Part shown: positions 31,470-40,372 of the stretch, piece after piece
How the letters are laid out: each line of letters starts with the position of its first letter
Position numbering within the stretch: position 1 is the first letter of the stretch
Assembly: GCA_017308255.1 (NCBI GenBank)
Contig: JAFKFN010000009.1
Coordinates: 1-64,000 of the forward strand
DNA length: 64,000 nt
From: Altererythrobacter sp.
GTDB lineage: Bacteria; Pseudomonadota; Alphaproteobacteria; Sphingomonadales; Sphingomonadaceae
Direction: 5' to 3'
Notes under the pieces: generated by a model
Told to the model about the DNA's origin: nothing
What the model saw: the letters and a program-made list of their open reading frames with translations, nothing else
Database searches by the model: none
Made by a program: the position numbers and the translations under genes

Positions 31470-33011
31470 TCAGTAAGCCCGGGCGACGTAGATGCGTTCG
31501 ACTGCCTGTTCCCCGGTGAACAGGCATGGGCCGTCAGCCGGCGCGGCATCCAGCGGGACGTTGCGGAAGGTCAGCTTGCGGGCCTTGAGCTGTTCCACCA
31601 CCTGGTCGAGCGCCGCACCGCTGGGGCGCGACCACTGCACTTCGGCCCAGCCCGGATAGCGCTTGTCCTCGGCGAAGAACGCATCCAGTTCTGCGATGCT
31701 GCCGATGCCGCGCACGATGTTGGCATCGCGCCGCTGTTCGGCTTGCGTGAACAGATGACGCTGGATTTCGGCCAGCAAGCCGGGAATGGCGGCAATGGCC
31801 TCGTCCCGCCCCAGCACGGCGAAAGCGGGCTTGCCATCGGCATTCCACAGATCATCGCGCCGCAGCACGCTGACCTTGCCGCTTTCCATGTCGCGCGGGC
31901 CGATCTCGATGATCACCGGCGCGCCCTTGCGCACCCAGTCCCACCGTTTGGCGGCCGCCTTGCCCGGCTTGCTGTCGAGCAGCACGCGCACCCCCTCGCC
32001 CAGCGCGCTTTGCGCGGCGATCCCGGCACGCAGGGCCTGGGCGTATTCCAGCAGTGCGGCATCGCCTTCGTTCTCGCGCAGCATCGGCAGGATGACGACC
32101 TGCTGCGGCGCCAGCGCCGGCGGCACGCGCAGCCCGTCATCATCGCCGTGAGTCATGATCAGCGCGCCGACCATGCGGGTGGACACGCCCCAGCTGGTGG
32201 TATGCGCCAGTTGCTGCCCGCCTTCGCGATCCTGGAAGCGGATATTGGCCGCCTCGGCGAAGCTGGTGCCGAGATAATGCGAGGTGCCGGCCTGGAGCGC
32301 CTTGCCGTCCTGCATCATGGCCTCGATCGACCAGGTGCCGACCGCGCCGGGGAAACGCTCGTTCTCCGGCTTTTCGCCGGCGATCACCGGCAGCGCGACA
32401 TCCTCTTCGGCGAAGGCGCGATACATCTCCAGCGCGCGCATCGTCTCGCGCATGGCGTCCTCGCGGCTGTCATGCGCGGTATGGCCTTCCTGCCAGAGGA
32501 ATTCGCTGGTGCGCAGGAACATGCGGGTGCGCATTTCCCAGCGCACGACATTGGCCCACTGGTTGAGCAGCAGCGGCAGATCGCGCCAGGATTGCACCCA
32601 CCGGCTCATGGCGTCGCCGATGATGGTTTCCGACGTCGGGCGGACGATCAGCGGTTCTTCCAGCTTGGCCTCAGGGTCCGGGACCAGGCCGCCCTTGCCG
32701 TCCGAGATCAGCCGGTGATGCGTGACCACCGCCATTTCCTTGGCGAAGCCTTCAACATGGGCCGCCTCGCGCACGAAATTGCCCAGCGGGATGAACAGCG
32801 GGAAATAGGCGTTCTCCACCCCGGCGGCCTTGATCCGCGCATCGAGCAGGTGCTGCATCCGCTCCCAGATGCCCCAGCCCCACGGCTTGATGACCATGCA
32901 GCCTCGCACGCCCGATTCTTCGGCCATGCCGGCGGCGGAGATGACTTCCTGATACCACTGCGCGAAATCGTCCTCGCGCTTGATATTGAGGGCGTGGCGA
33001 ATGGTGGACAT
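31470..33011 (-). CDS. proS: Prolyl-tRNA synthetase, archaeal/eukaryotic type
   Basis: 513 residues. Class II synthetase with RPTSETI, LLNQWANVVRWEMRTRMFLRTSEFLWQEGHTAH and the HTTSWGVSTRM-like motif 3. The N terminus (DDFAQWYQEVI, VRGCMVIKPWGWGIWERM) and the C-terminal zinc-domain-like tail ending in a Tyr (VERIYVARAY) are those of the archaeal/eukaryotic ProRS type, not the ~440-residue type usual in alphaproteobacteria. There is no inserted editing domain. The start is ATG 33011. It stands alone upstream of a repeat. Confidence 0.93.
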   Translation of the reverse strand: MSTIRHALNIKREDDFAQWYQEVISAAGMAEESGVRGCMVIKPWGWGIWERMQHLLDARIKAAGVENAYFPLFIPLGNFVREAAHVEGFAKEMAVVTHHRLISDGKGGLVPDPEAKLEEPLIVRPTSETIIGDAMSRWVQSWRDLPLLLNQWANVVRWEMRTRMFLRTSEFLWQEGHTAHDSREDAMRETMRALEMYRAFAEEDVALPVIAGEKPENERFPGAVGTWSIEAMMQDGKALQAGTSHYLGTSFAEAANIRFQDREGGQQLAHTTSWGVSTRMVGALIMTHGDDDGLRVPPALAPQQVVILPMLRENEGDAALLEYAQALRAGIAAQSALGEGVRVLLDSKPGKAAAKRWDWVRKGAPVIIEIGPRDMESGKVSVLRRDDLWNADGKPAFAVLGRDEAIAAIPGLLAEIQRHLFTQAEQRRDANIVRGIGSIAELDAFFAEDKRYPGWAEVQWSRPSGAALDQVVEQLKARKLTFRNVPLDAAPADGPCLFTGEQAVERIYVARAY

Positions 33012-33093
33012 GAATTATCCGAACACGTTGGAGCGACTGGAACGCGCGCCCTAGCGGCGCCTGCGGCCTACTGTCGAGAGCCGCGAGCGGCTA

Positions 33094-33654
33094 TTATTTG
33101 CCAAGCTCGTCGAGCTTCTTCTGCATGGCCGCCATTTGCGCCTTGAGCGTTTCGAACTCGTTCTCGCCGGCCGCCCGGGCTGACGGCGGGGGCGGCGCGG
33201 GCCGCGCGTCGGGCATGAAGGCGCTGGCCGCGGCCTTGAACATCGCCATATTGGTTTCGGCCAGGCGGGCCAGCGCGTCCGGCCCCATGCTCGCCTGCCA
33301 GGTTTCCTGGAGCTTGAGCTGGTTGGCGCGGAAGTTTTCCATCGTCGCTTCGAGGTAATGCGGCATCAGCGCCTGCATCGAATTGCCGTACATGGAGATG
33401 AGCTGGCGCAGGAAGCTGATCGGCAGCATCTGTTCGCCGTGGGATTCTTCTTCCATGATGATCTGGGTGAGGATCTGGTGCGTGATGTCGGCGCCGGTCT
33501 TGGCATCCACCACCTGGAAATCGATCCCCTCGCGCGTCATCCGCGAGAGATCGTCGAGCGTGATGTAGCTTGACGACTGCGTGTTGTAGAGCCGCCTGTT
33601 GGCGTACTTCTTGATGATGATGGTCTCGCCGCCCCGAGCTTCCTTCCCGGCCAT
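33094..33654 (-). CDS. phaR: Polyhydroxyalkanoate synthesis repressor PhaR
   Basis: 186 residues. The N-terminal PHB/PHA accumulation regulator DNA-binding domain is IIIKKYANRRLYNTQSSSYITLDDL. Then comes the PHB_acc region HQILTQIIMEEESHGEQMLPISFLRQLISMYGNSMQ, an Ala-rich linker, and a C-terminal coiled coil (ETLKAQMAAMQKKLDELGK). PhaR represses phasin and PHA genes and binds PHA granules. No pha structural genes are in the window. Confidence 0.93.
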   Translation of the reverse strand: MAGKEARGGETIIIKKYANRRLYNTQSSSYITLDDLSRMTREGIDFQVVDAKTGADITHQILTQIIMEEESHGEQMLPISFLRQLISMYGNSMQALMPHYLEATMENFRANQLKLQETWQASMGPDALARLAETNMAMFKAAASAFMPDARPAPPPPSARAAGENEFETLKAQMAAMQKKLDELGK

Positions 33655-33735
33655 CCAGGATTCTCCGCCAGTGTGAATACTGCTGCTGAGAGAGAACTTA
33701 GCATCCGCAACATGTGCGGCGCAACACGCGTGGGA

Positions 33736-34782
33736 CTATGCGCGCAGGAAGCGTGTTCCCAGCAGGGTCAGCATCTCATATTGGGACAGGCCGCAGCGCT
33801 GCGAAGCGGCGGGCAGATCGTAAGGCACGTCCAGCCAATCGCCTTCGCGAAGCGTGGGCGCCGCGGTGCAATCGACCACCACCAGATCCATCGAGACCCG
33901 ACCGAGCAGCGGCAGTTCCACCTCGCCATGCCGCAGCGCGCCCTTCCCCGTCCAGCAGCGCAGGAAGCCGTCCGCATAGCCAAGCGAGACCGTGGCCGCG
34001 CGCATGGGGCGATCGGCGGTGAACAGCGCGTTGTAGCCCACGCTGTCCCCCGGCGAGAGCGCGCGCAGCTGCAGCACGGCGGTTTGCGGATAGGCGACCG
34101 GGCGGATCACGCCTTGCAGTTCCGGCCGGGGCACGCCGCCATAGAGCGCTAGGCCGGGGCGCGTCAGGTCGAAGGCATAATCGGCACCGAGCGCGATGCC
34201 CGCGCTGTTGGCCAGGCTGCGGCGGCGGGCGGGGATCAGCCGCGCGGCTTCTTCGAAGCGTTTATGCTGCACCGTGTTTTGCGCAACATCCTCGTCGGCC
34301 GAAGCGAGATGCGACAGCAGCGTTTCGATCTCCGACCCGGTAACCAGCGGATCGCCGATCTCGTGCATCGACAGGCCGAGGCGGTTGATACCGGTATCGA
34401 CCATGAGATCGCACGGGCCGCCGCCGGAATCGCGCCACAGCGCTGCTTGCTGCAAGCTGTTGATGACCGGCCGCACGCCGGCCTGGCGGGCGAAGCGCGC
34501 ATCATCGGAGCGCAGCGGGCCGTGGAGCACGGACAGCCAGGCCGCCGGCACATGGCGCAGCACGGCGGGCACTTCGCTCCAATGCGCGACGAAGAAGGTT
34601 TTCGCGCCCGCCCGCTCCAGGATCGGCACCACGCGGCCGGCGCCGAGGCCGTAAGCATCCGCCTTCACCGCGGCACCGGCATCGGCCGAGCCCGACAGCC
34701 GATCGAGCGCGCGCCAGTTGGCGGCCAGCGCCTCCCCATCCAGCCTTAGCCGCAAGGTGGGCGGCGGAAGATCAGGAATCAT
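33736..34782 (-). CDS. alr: Alanine racemase
   Basis: 348 residues. PLP-lysine motif AAVKADAYGLGAG near residue 40, and the C-terminal catalytic Tyr region SPGDSVGYNALF. SLGYADGFLR and DLVVVDCTA belong to the C-terminal beta domain. It supplies D-alanine for peptidoglycan. Its start overlaps the end of the MFS gene by 11 bases, so the two are probably cotranscribed. Confidence 0.93.
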   Translation of the reverse strand: MIPDLPPPTLRLRLDGEALAANWRALDRLSGSADAGAAVKADAYGLGAGRVVPILERAGAKTFFVAHWSEVPAVLRHVPAAWLSVLHGPLRSDDARFARQAGVRPVINSLQQAALWRDSGGGPCDLMVDTGINRLGLSMHEIGDPLVTGSEIETLLSHLASADEDVAQNTVQHKRFEEAARLIPARRRSLANSAGIALGADYAFDLTRPGLALYGGVPRPELQGVIRPVAYPQTAVLQLRALSPGDSVGYNALFTADRPMRAATVSLGYADGFLRCWTGKGALRHGEVELPLLGRVSMDLVVVDCTAAPTLREGDWLDVPYDLPAASQRCGLSQYEMLTLLGTRFLRA

Positions 34783-36154
34783 CGGCGAAATCGCGCGGAG
34801 GGCCGGAGGGCAAGCCCCACCACGATACCAGGAAAGCCACCAGCACCACGCCCCAGGTATACCACAGGCCGGAATAGGGATTGCCCGTTTCCGCCACGAT
34901 GGCGGTGGCGATCAGCGGCAGGAAACCGCCGAAATAGCCGGTGCCGATATGATAGGGGATCGACATCGAGCTGTAGCGGATGCGCGGCGGGAACATCTCG
35001 GAAAGCAGCGCCGCCACCGGCCCGAATGTTGCGCCTGCCAAGGCCGCCAGCACCAGCACCGCGCCGACGATCACCGCCGTGGAGGCCATGTCCGGCACGA
35101 TCCGACCTTCCGGCCCGGCGGCCTGCAAGGCCGGATCAAGCGCCCAGCCGATCGCCCAGAAGCAGGGAAACAGCAGCAGCAAGGTAAGGGCATAGCCCCA
35201 GACGATCGGCTTCCTGCGCCCGATCCTGTCGGACAAGGCGCCGAAGAACAGGAAGAAGCTCATGCCCACCAGCGCGGCGAGGCCCACGGTGATCTGGGCA
35301 GTGGTTTCGTCCACCCGCATGGGCCCGGTGAGGAACGAGAGCACCGAGAAATTGGCGGTGTACCAGATCACCGTCAGCCCGGCGGCGATGCCGAACAGGG
35401 CGATGAAGATCCGGCGCTTGTTGCCGGGGTAGGTGAAGCTTTCCTTGAACGGATTGGCCGACAGCGCCCGGTCCTGCTTCATGGCTTGGAACACGGGGCT
35501 TTCGGCCAGCTTGAAGCGCATCCACAGCGATATCGCGAGCAGCGCCAGAGAGAGGATGAAGGGAAGGCGCCAGCCCCATTCGCCCCATGTCGCATCGCTC
35601 ATGAACGCCTTGCACAGCAGGACGACCGCAAGGCTGAGCACGAAGCCGCCGACCACGCTGGCCTGGATGAAACCGGTGTAGAAGCCGCGCCGGCCCGGGG
35701 GGCTGTGCTCCGAAACATAGACTGCCGCGCCGCCGTATTCGCCGCCCAGCGCAAGGCCCTGTATGATCCGCAGCAGGATGACGACGAGTGGCGCCAGCAG
35801 GCCGATCGCCTCCACCGAAGGCACCAGGCCCACCCCGGCCGTGGCGATGCCCATCAGGGTGACGGTGATGAGAAAGGTGTACTTGCGGCCCAGCCGGTCA
35901 CCCAGAAAGCCGAACAGGATCGCGCCGAGCGGCCGGAACCCGAACCCCACGGCGAACCCCGCCCACACGGTGAGCTGGCGCACAAGTTCATTGTCGGAAG
36001 GGACGAACGTGGTGCCGATGACTGAGGCAAGCGTGCCGTAGATGAAGAAATCGTACCATTCGAACACCGTGCCGGCGGAGGACGCGGCGATGACCAGCCG
36101 CATGTCCTTGTCGCTGGGGCGCTCCGCCGTGATCGGCTCAGCCATGGTCGCCAT
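34772..36154 (-). CDS. MFS transporter, metabolite:H+ symporter type
   Basis: 460 residues, 12 predicted membrane helices. The start after the N-terminal tail is AASSAGTVFEWYDFFIYGTLASV, and the GFGFRPLGAILFGFLGDRLGRK loop 2-3 motif is typical of the ShiA/ProP/KgtP branch (metabolite:H+ symporters). ATG 36154 has GGAGGGAGG six bases upstream. Substrate not predictable; candidates are dicarboxylates, shikimate or proline/betaine. Last-base overlap with alr. Confidence 0.9.
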   Translation of the reverse strand: MATMAEPITAERPSDKDMRLVIAASSAGTVFEWYDFFIYGTLASVIGTTFVPSDNELVRQLTVWAGFAVGFGFRPLGAILFGFLGDRLGRKYTFLITVTLMGIATAGVGLVPSVEAIGLLAPLVVILLRIIQGLALGGEYGGAAVYVSEHSPPGRRGFYTGFIQASVVGGFVLSLAVVLLCKAFMSDATWGEWGWRLPFILSLALLAISLWMRFKLAESPVFQAMKQDRALSANPFKESFTYPGNKRRIFIALFGIAAGLTVIWYTANFSVLSFLTGPMRVDETTAQITVGLAALVGMSFFLFFGALSDRIGRRKPIVWGYALTLLLLFPCFWAIGWALDPALQAAGPEGRIVPDMASTAVIVGAVLVLAALAGATFGPVAALLSEMFPPRIRYSSMSIPYHIGTGYFGGFLPLIATAIVAETGNPYSGLWYTWGVVLVAFLVSWWGLPSGPPRDFADDS

Positions 36155-36180
36155 ATGCCGCCTCCCTCCGGCGCCGGTCG

Positions 36181-36615
36181 TTAGCTTGCGGCGGCCACCG
36201 TGGAAAGTGCGCTGAACGCTGCCTTCCACGGCAGCAGCAGCGCGCCGTGGCGGGCGGGATAGGCCCGCGCCGGGGCGAGCAGATCGAGATCGGCCCAGGG
36301 CGGAGCCTCACCTTCCCCGCGCAGCCAGGATTCGAGCAGGCCGAGCGTGTCGGCGATGTCCGCCAGATCCCTGCCGGGCGCATGGCGGGCGAAGATCGCC
36401 GCCGCCGCCTGGCCGACAGCGCAGGCCCGCACGCGCATCCCCAGCCGCGCGATCCGCTGTTCGTCATCGAGCGTGATATCCATCGCCAGGGTGCTTCCGC
36501 ACGTCGCGGAGCGCGCTTCGCCGCGCGCGTGGGCGGCAGCGAGCGGCGGCACGTTCGCCAGTTCCACCGCCAGCGCGAGCAGTTCGGGCGTGTAAAGGCG
36601 GGCGGCGGCGCTCAT
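36181..36615 (-). CDS. Iron-sulfur cluster assembly scaffold-like protein (NifU N-domain fold)
   Basis: 144 residues. LYTPELLALAVELANVPPL, then SATCGSTLAMDITLD (first Cys) and RVRACAVGQAAAAIFA (second Cys) follow the IscU/NifU-N pattern. The third ligand cysteine near the C terminus is absent; the tail reads ALLLPWKAAFSAL. It may bind clusters weakly or have another role. It overlaps the cvpA stop by four bases (ATGA). Confidence 0.78.
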   Translation of the reverse strand: MSAAARLYTPELLALAVELANVPPLAAAHARGEARSATCGSTLAMDITLDDEQRIARLGMRVRACAVGQAAAAIFARHAPGRDLADIADTLGLLESWLRGEGEAPPWADLDLLAPARAYPARHGALLLPWKAAFSALSTVAAAS

Positions 36616-37154
36616 TGCGCGTCGCGGGTGTCGCCTTCGATCGGCGGCTCCTCCTCCGACAGGCGAATCTGGCGTTCCCGCGCGATCTGGACCAGCGCGT
36701 CGGTGCTGGCATTGACGAAGGAATACGTGCGCGCGGTCGTCATCCAGGTCGGCCGGCCGGCCGCGCCCCATACGGTGTCATAGCCGAGCACCAGCAGCGA
36801 GAATGCGAACACCACGATGATCGCCCCCTTCACCGCGCCGAATCCGAAGCCGAGCACGCGGTCGATCGGACCGAGCACCGAATTGCGCGAGGCCCGGCCC
36901 GCCCGCCCGGCGATCAGCTTCATCGCGGCATAGGGGATCAACAGCAGCAGGACGAACGCCAGCACCGCCGCGGCGGACGGAGCACCGAAATACTGGAAGA
37001 TGAACGCCGTGAGGTCCGTATGGAGATAGCGGATGGCGACGATCGCCACGACCCACGCCATCAACGACAGCACTTCCTGCACGAATCCGCGCATGAAGCC
37101 GCCGATGGCCGCAACCGCGACGATAAGCAGGACAATGATGTCGAAACCCGTCAT
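36612..37154 (-). CDS. cvpA: CvpA family membrane protein
   Basis: 180 residues with four hydrophobic segments, starting FDIIVLLIVAVAAIGGFMRGFVQEVLSLMAW, the CvpA signature. The C-terminal third (from about 130) is soluble and acidic. CvpA is an inner-membrane protein linked to colicin V production, purine supply and envelope stress. Followed directly by the NifU-like gene and preceded 11 bases by radA. Confidence 0.9.
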   Translation of the reverse strand: MTGFDIIVLLIVAVAAIGGFMRGFVQEVLSLMAWVVAIVAIRYLHTDLTAFIFQYFGAPSAAAVLAFVLLLLIPYAAMKLIAGRAGRASRNSVLGPIDRVLGFGFGAVKGAIIVVFAFSLLVLGYDTVWGAAGRPTWMTTARTYSFVNASTDALVQIARERQIRLSEEEPPIEGDTRDAQ

Positions 37155-37165
37155 CCGCGCGGAAT

Positions 37166-38533
<1,368 letters not shown>

Positions 38534-38677
38534 GCCTCGGGATTAAGCGGAACGAATGGAGAACTCAAGGGTGCGTGAGAAACCGCAACTCGAGAAAGGG
38601 TGGCTTGCTGGGTCTTCGCTTTAGGAATACACTTGCGAACGGTGGGTAAGCCGTAGCTATCCACTTGAGGCCTATGG

Positions 38678-38694
38678 AAGTGGCCTAGCCACTT
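38678..38694. promoter_or_regulatory. Perfect inverted repeat upstream of the HNH gene
   Basis: AAGTGGC-CTA-GCCACTT is a perfect palindrome (7-base arms), and CCACTT recurs at 38661-38666, so one arm could pair either way. It lies between the divergent radA and HNH genes. It may be an operator or RNA switch; no protein is proposed. A second hairpin, CGGCC-CTT-CGGCCG, is at 38726-38739. Confidence 0.35.
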
Positions 38695-38780
38695 TGTACG
38701 CGAGCAGTAGCTCATCTGCCTCGGACGGCCCTTCGGCCGGAGCGTACCGCATTGACACAACATCAAGCGAGGTACCTCTT

Positions 38781-39557
38781 TTGCGACAATACCAGAAATC
38801 ACGGAATGAACGCTTCCACGCGCAAGGCGGGCAATGTTACTATTGCCAGCAACCGATGTGGCACACCGATCCTCATGATTTTGCCCAGCAATATGGGCTC
38901 CCCGAAGCCAGCGTGCATTATCTGAAAGCTACAGCGGAGCATCTGATCGCCCGCTGTGACGGTGGATCGGATAGCCGTAAAAATATCGTGGCAGCATGTC
39001 TGTACTGCAATCAGACCAGACACAGGGCGCAAGTGCCCCTGGCGCCAGGCAGATATCGGCAAAAGGTCCGCGTAAGGCTAGCGGCAGGCAAATGGCATCG
39101 ACTGCGTCTGATTTGGGGCGGGCGATGTCTTAGCTTTTTCGCGGTGACGAACGGAGCCTCGGCAGCGCTGGTTGCCTACCCCCCGAACGCGCCCTTCAGC
39201 TTGGCGAAGAAGCCCTGGCTCTCCGGGCATTCCTCGCCCGTCTCGGTCTCGCGGAATTCGCACAGCAGTTCCTTCTGCCGGGCGCTGAGCCGGGTGGGGG
39301 TTTCGACCACGATTTCGGTTACGAGGTCGCCCCTGCCTCGCCCTTGCAGCACCGGCATGCCGGCGCCGCGCTTGCGCAGTTGCCGGCCCGACTGGATGCC
39401 GGCGGGGATGTCGATGGCGTGGGCTTCGCCGTCGAGGCCGGGAATCTCGATCTGGCCGCCGAGCGCGGCGGTGGTGAAGCTGATCGGCACGCGGGTGAAC
39501 AGCGCGGTGCCTTCGCGCTGGAACACCGGGTGCGCCTTGACGTGCACGAAGATGTAG
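38781..39557 (+). CDS. HNH endonuclease family protein, C terminus uncertain
   Basis: The first 105 residues form an HNH-type domain: GGQCYYCQQPMW (first Cys pair), TAEHLIARCDGGSD (catalytic His) and NIVAACLYCNQTRHR (second Cys pair). The start is probably TTG 38781, eight bases after GAGG; a TTG at 38694 is the alternative. After about 39110 the frame stays open only because it runs antisense through dnaJ, with no conserved sequence, so the original end is probably lost by a frameshift. The codon and base composition of 38.56-39.15 kb is visibly less GC-rich than the neighbours, which suggests acquisition. No methylase or partner is next to it. Confidence 0.6.
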   Translation: MRQYQKSRNERFHAQGGQCYYCQQPMWHTDPHDFAQQYGLPEASVHYLKATAEHLIARCDGGSDSRKNIVAACLYCNQTRHRAQVPLAPGRYRQKVRVRLAAGKWHRLRLIWGGRCLSFFAVTNGASAALVAYPPNAPFSLAKKPWLSGHSSPVSVSRNSHSSSFCRALSRVGVSTTISVTRSPLPRPCSTGMPAPRLRSCRPDWMPAGMSMAWASPSRPGISIWPPSAAVVKLIGTRVNSAVPSRWNTGCALTCTKM

Positions 39558-40291
39558 AGATCGCCCGGCGGCGCGCCCTGTGGCCCGGCTTCGCCCCGGC
39601 CGGTGAGTCGGATGCGGGTGCCGTTGTCCACGCCCGGCGGAACCTCGACCGCGAGCGACTGGACCTTATCCACCCGCCCTTCCCCGCGGCAATGGCCGCA
39701 CGGTCGTTCGATCACTTCGCCTTGCCCATGGCAGTTGGGGCACGGCCTTTCGATCACGAAGAAGCCCTGCTGCGCGCGGACCTTTCCCTGGCCGCCGCAC
39801 AAATCGCAGCGGCGGCGCGAGGTGCCCGGTTCCGCCCCTGATCCATCGCAGGGATCGCAGGCCACCGAAACTTCGACCTGGATCTCCGTCTGCTTGCCGT
39901 GGAACGCCTCTTCCAGCGAGACTTCCATGTCATAGCGCAAGTCCGCCCCGCGGCGCGGACGGGCACGGGCGCCGCCGCCGAAGGCGCTGCCGAAAATGGT
40001 TTCGAAGATGTCGCCAATATCGCCGAAATCGGCGTTGGCGCCGGCACCGCCCATGCTCTGGCTGAAGGCCGCATGGCCATAGCGATCGTAAGCCGCGCGC
40101 TTCTGGGGATCTTTCAGGCATTCATAGGCGGTGCTGATCGCCTTGAACTTGGCTTCCATCTCCTTGCACCCGCCGTTGCGGTCAGGGTGATATTCCATCG
40201 CCAGCCGGCGATAGGCGGATTTGATGGTCGCGCCGTCAGCCGCCCGCTCGACGCCCAGGATTTCGTAAAAATCGTGTTCCATTGCCGACAT
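39176..40291 (-). CDS. dnaJ: Chaperone DnaJ
   Basis: 371 residues. J domain with HPDRN (YHPDRNGGCKEME), Gly/Phe region, four zinc repeats CDPCDGSG, CDLCGGQG, CPNCHGQG and CGHCRGEG, and C-terminal substrate-binding domains ending KGAFGG. It stimulates DnaK ATPase and delivers substrates. ATG 40291 or 40282 could start; the protein is MSAMEHDFYEILGV either way. The 3' end is antisense to the HNH frame. Confidence 0.95.
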   Translation of the reverse strand: MSAMEHDFYEILGVERAADGATIKSAYRRLAMEYHPDRNGGCKEMEAKFKAISTAYECLKDPQKRAAYDRYGHAAFSQSMGGAGANADFGDIGDIFETIFGSAFGGGARARPRRGADLRYDMEVSLEEAFHGKQTEIQVEVSVACDPCDGSGAEPGTSRRRCDLCGGQGKVRAQQGFFVIERPCPNCHGQGEVIERPCGHCRGEGRVDKVQSLAVEVPPGVDNGTRIRLTGRGEAGPQGAPPGDLYIFVHVKAHPVFQREGTALFTRVPISFTTAALGGQIEIPGLDGEAHAIDIPAGIQSGRQLRKRGAGMPVLQGRGRGDLVTEIVVETPTRLSARQKELLCEFRETETGEECPESQGFFAKLKGAFGG

Positions 40292-40320
40292 AAGAGAACG
40301 ACCCCACCCCGAAAACCTAG

Positions 40321-40351
40321 CCGCCACCGGTATTCTTTGCACCGGTGGCGG
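40321..40351 (-). terminator. Hairpin between dnaK and dnaJ, attenuator-like
   Basis: CCGCCACCGGT (40321-40331) pairs perfectly with ACCGGTGGCGG (40341-40351). On the minus strand it is followed by CTAGGTTTTCGG. The 11-base stem sits 21 bases after the dnaK stop and could reduce read-through into dnaJ, giving DnaK in excess over DnaJ. Confidence 0.6.
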
Positions 40352-40372
40352 GATCGGTTTTCACCAGGACGA

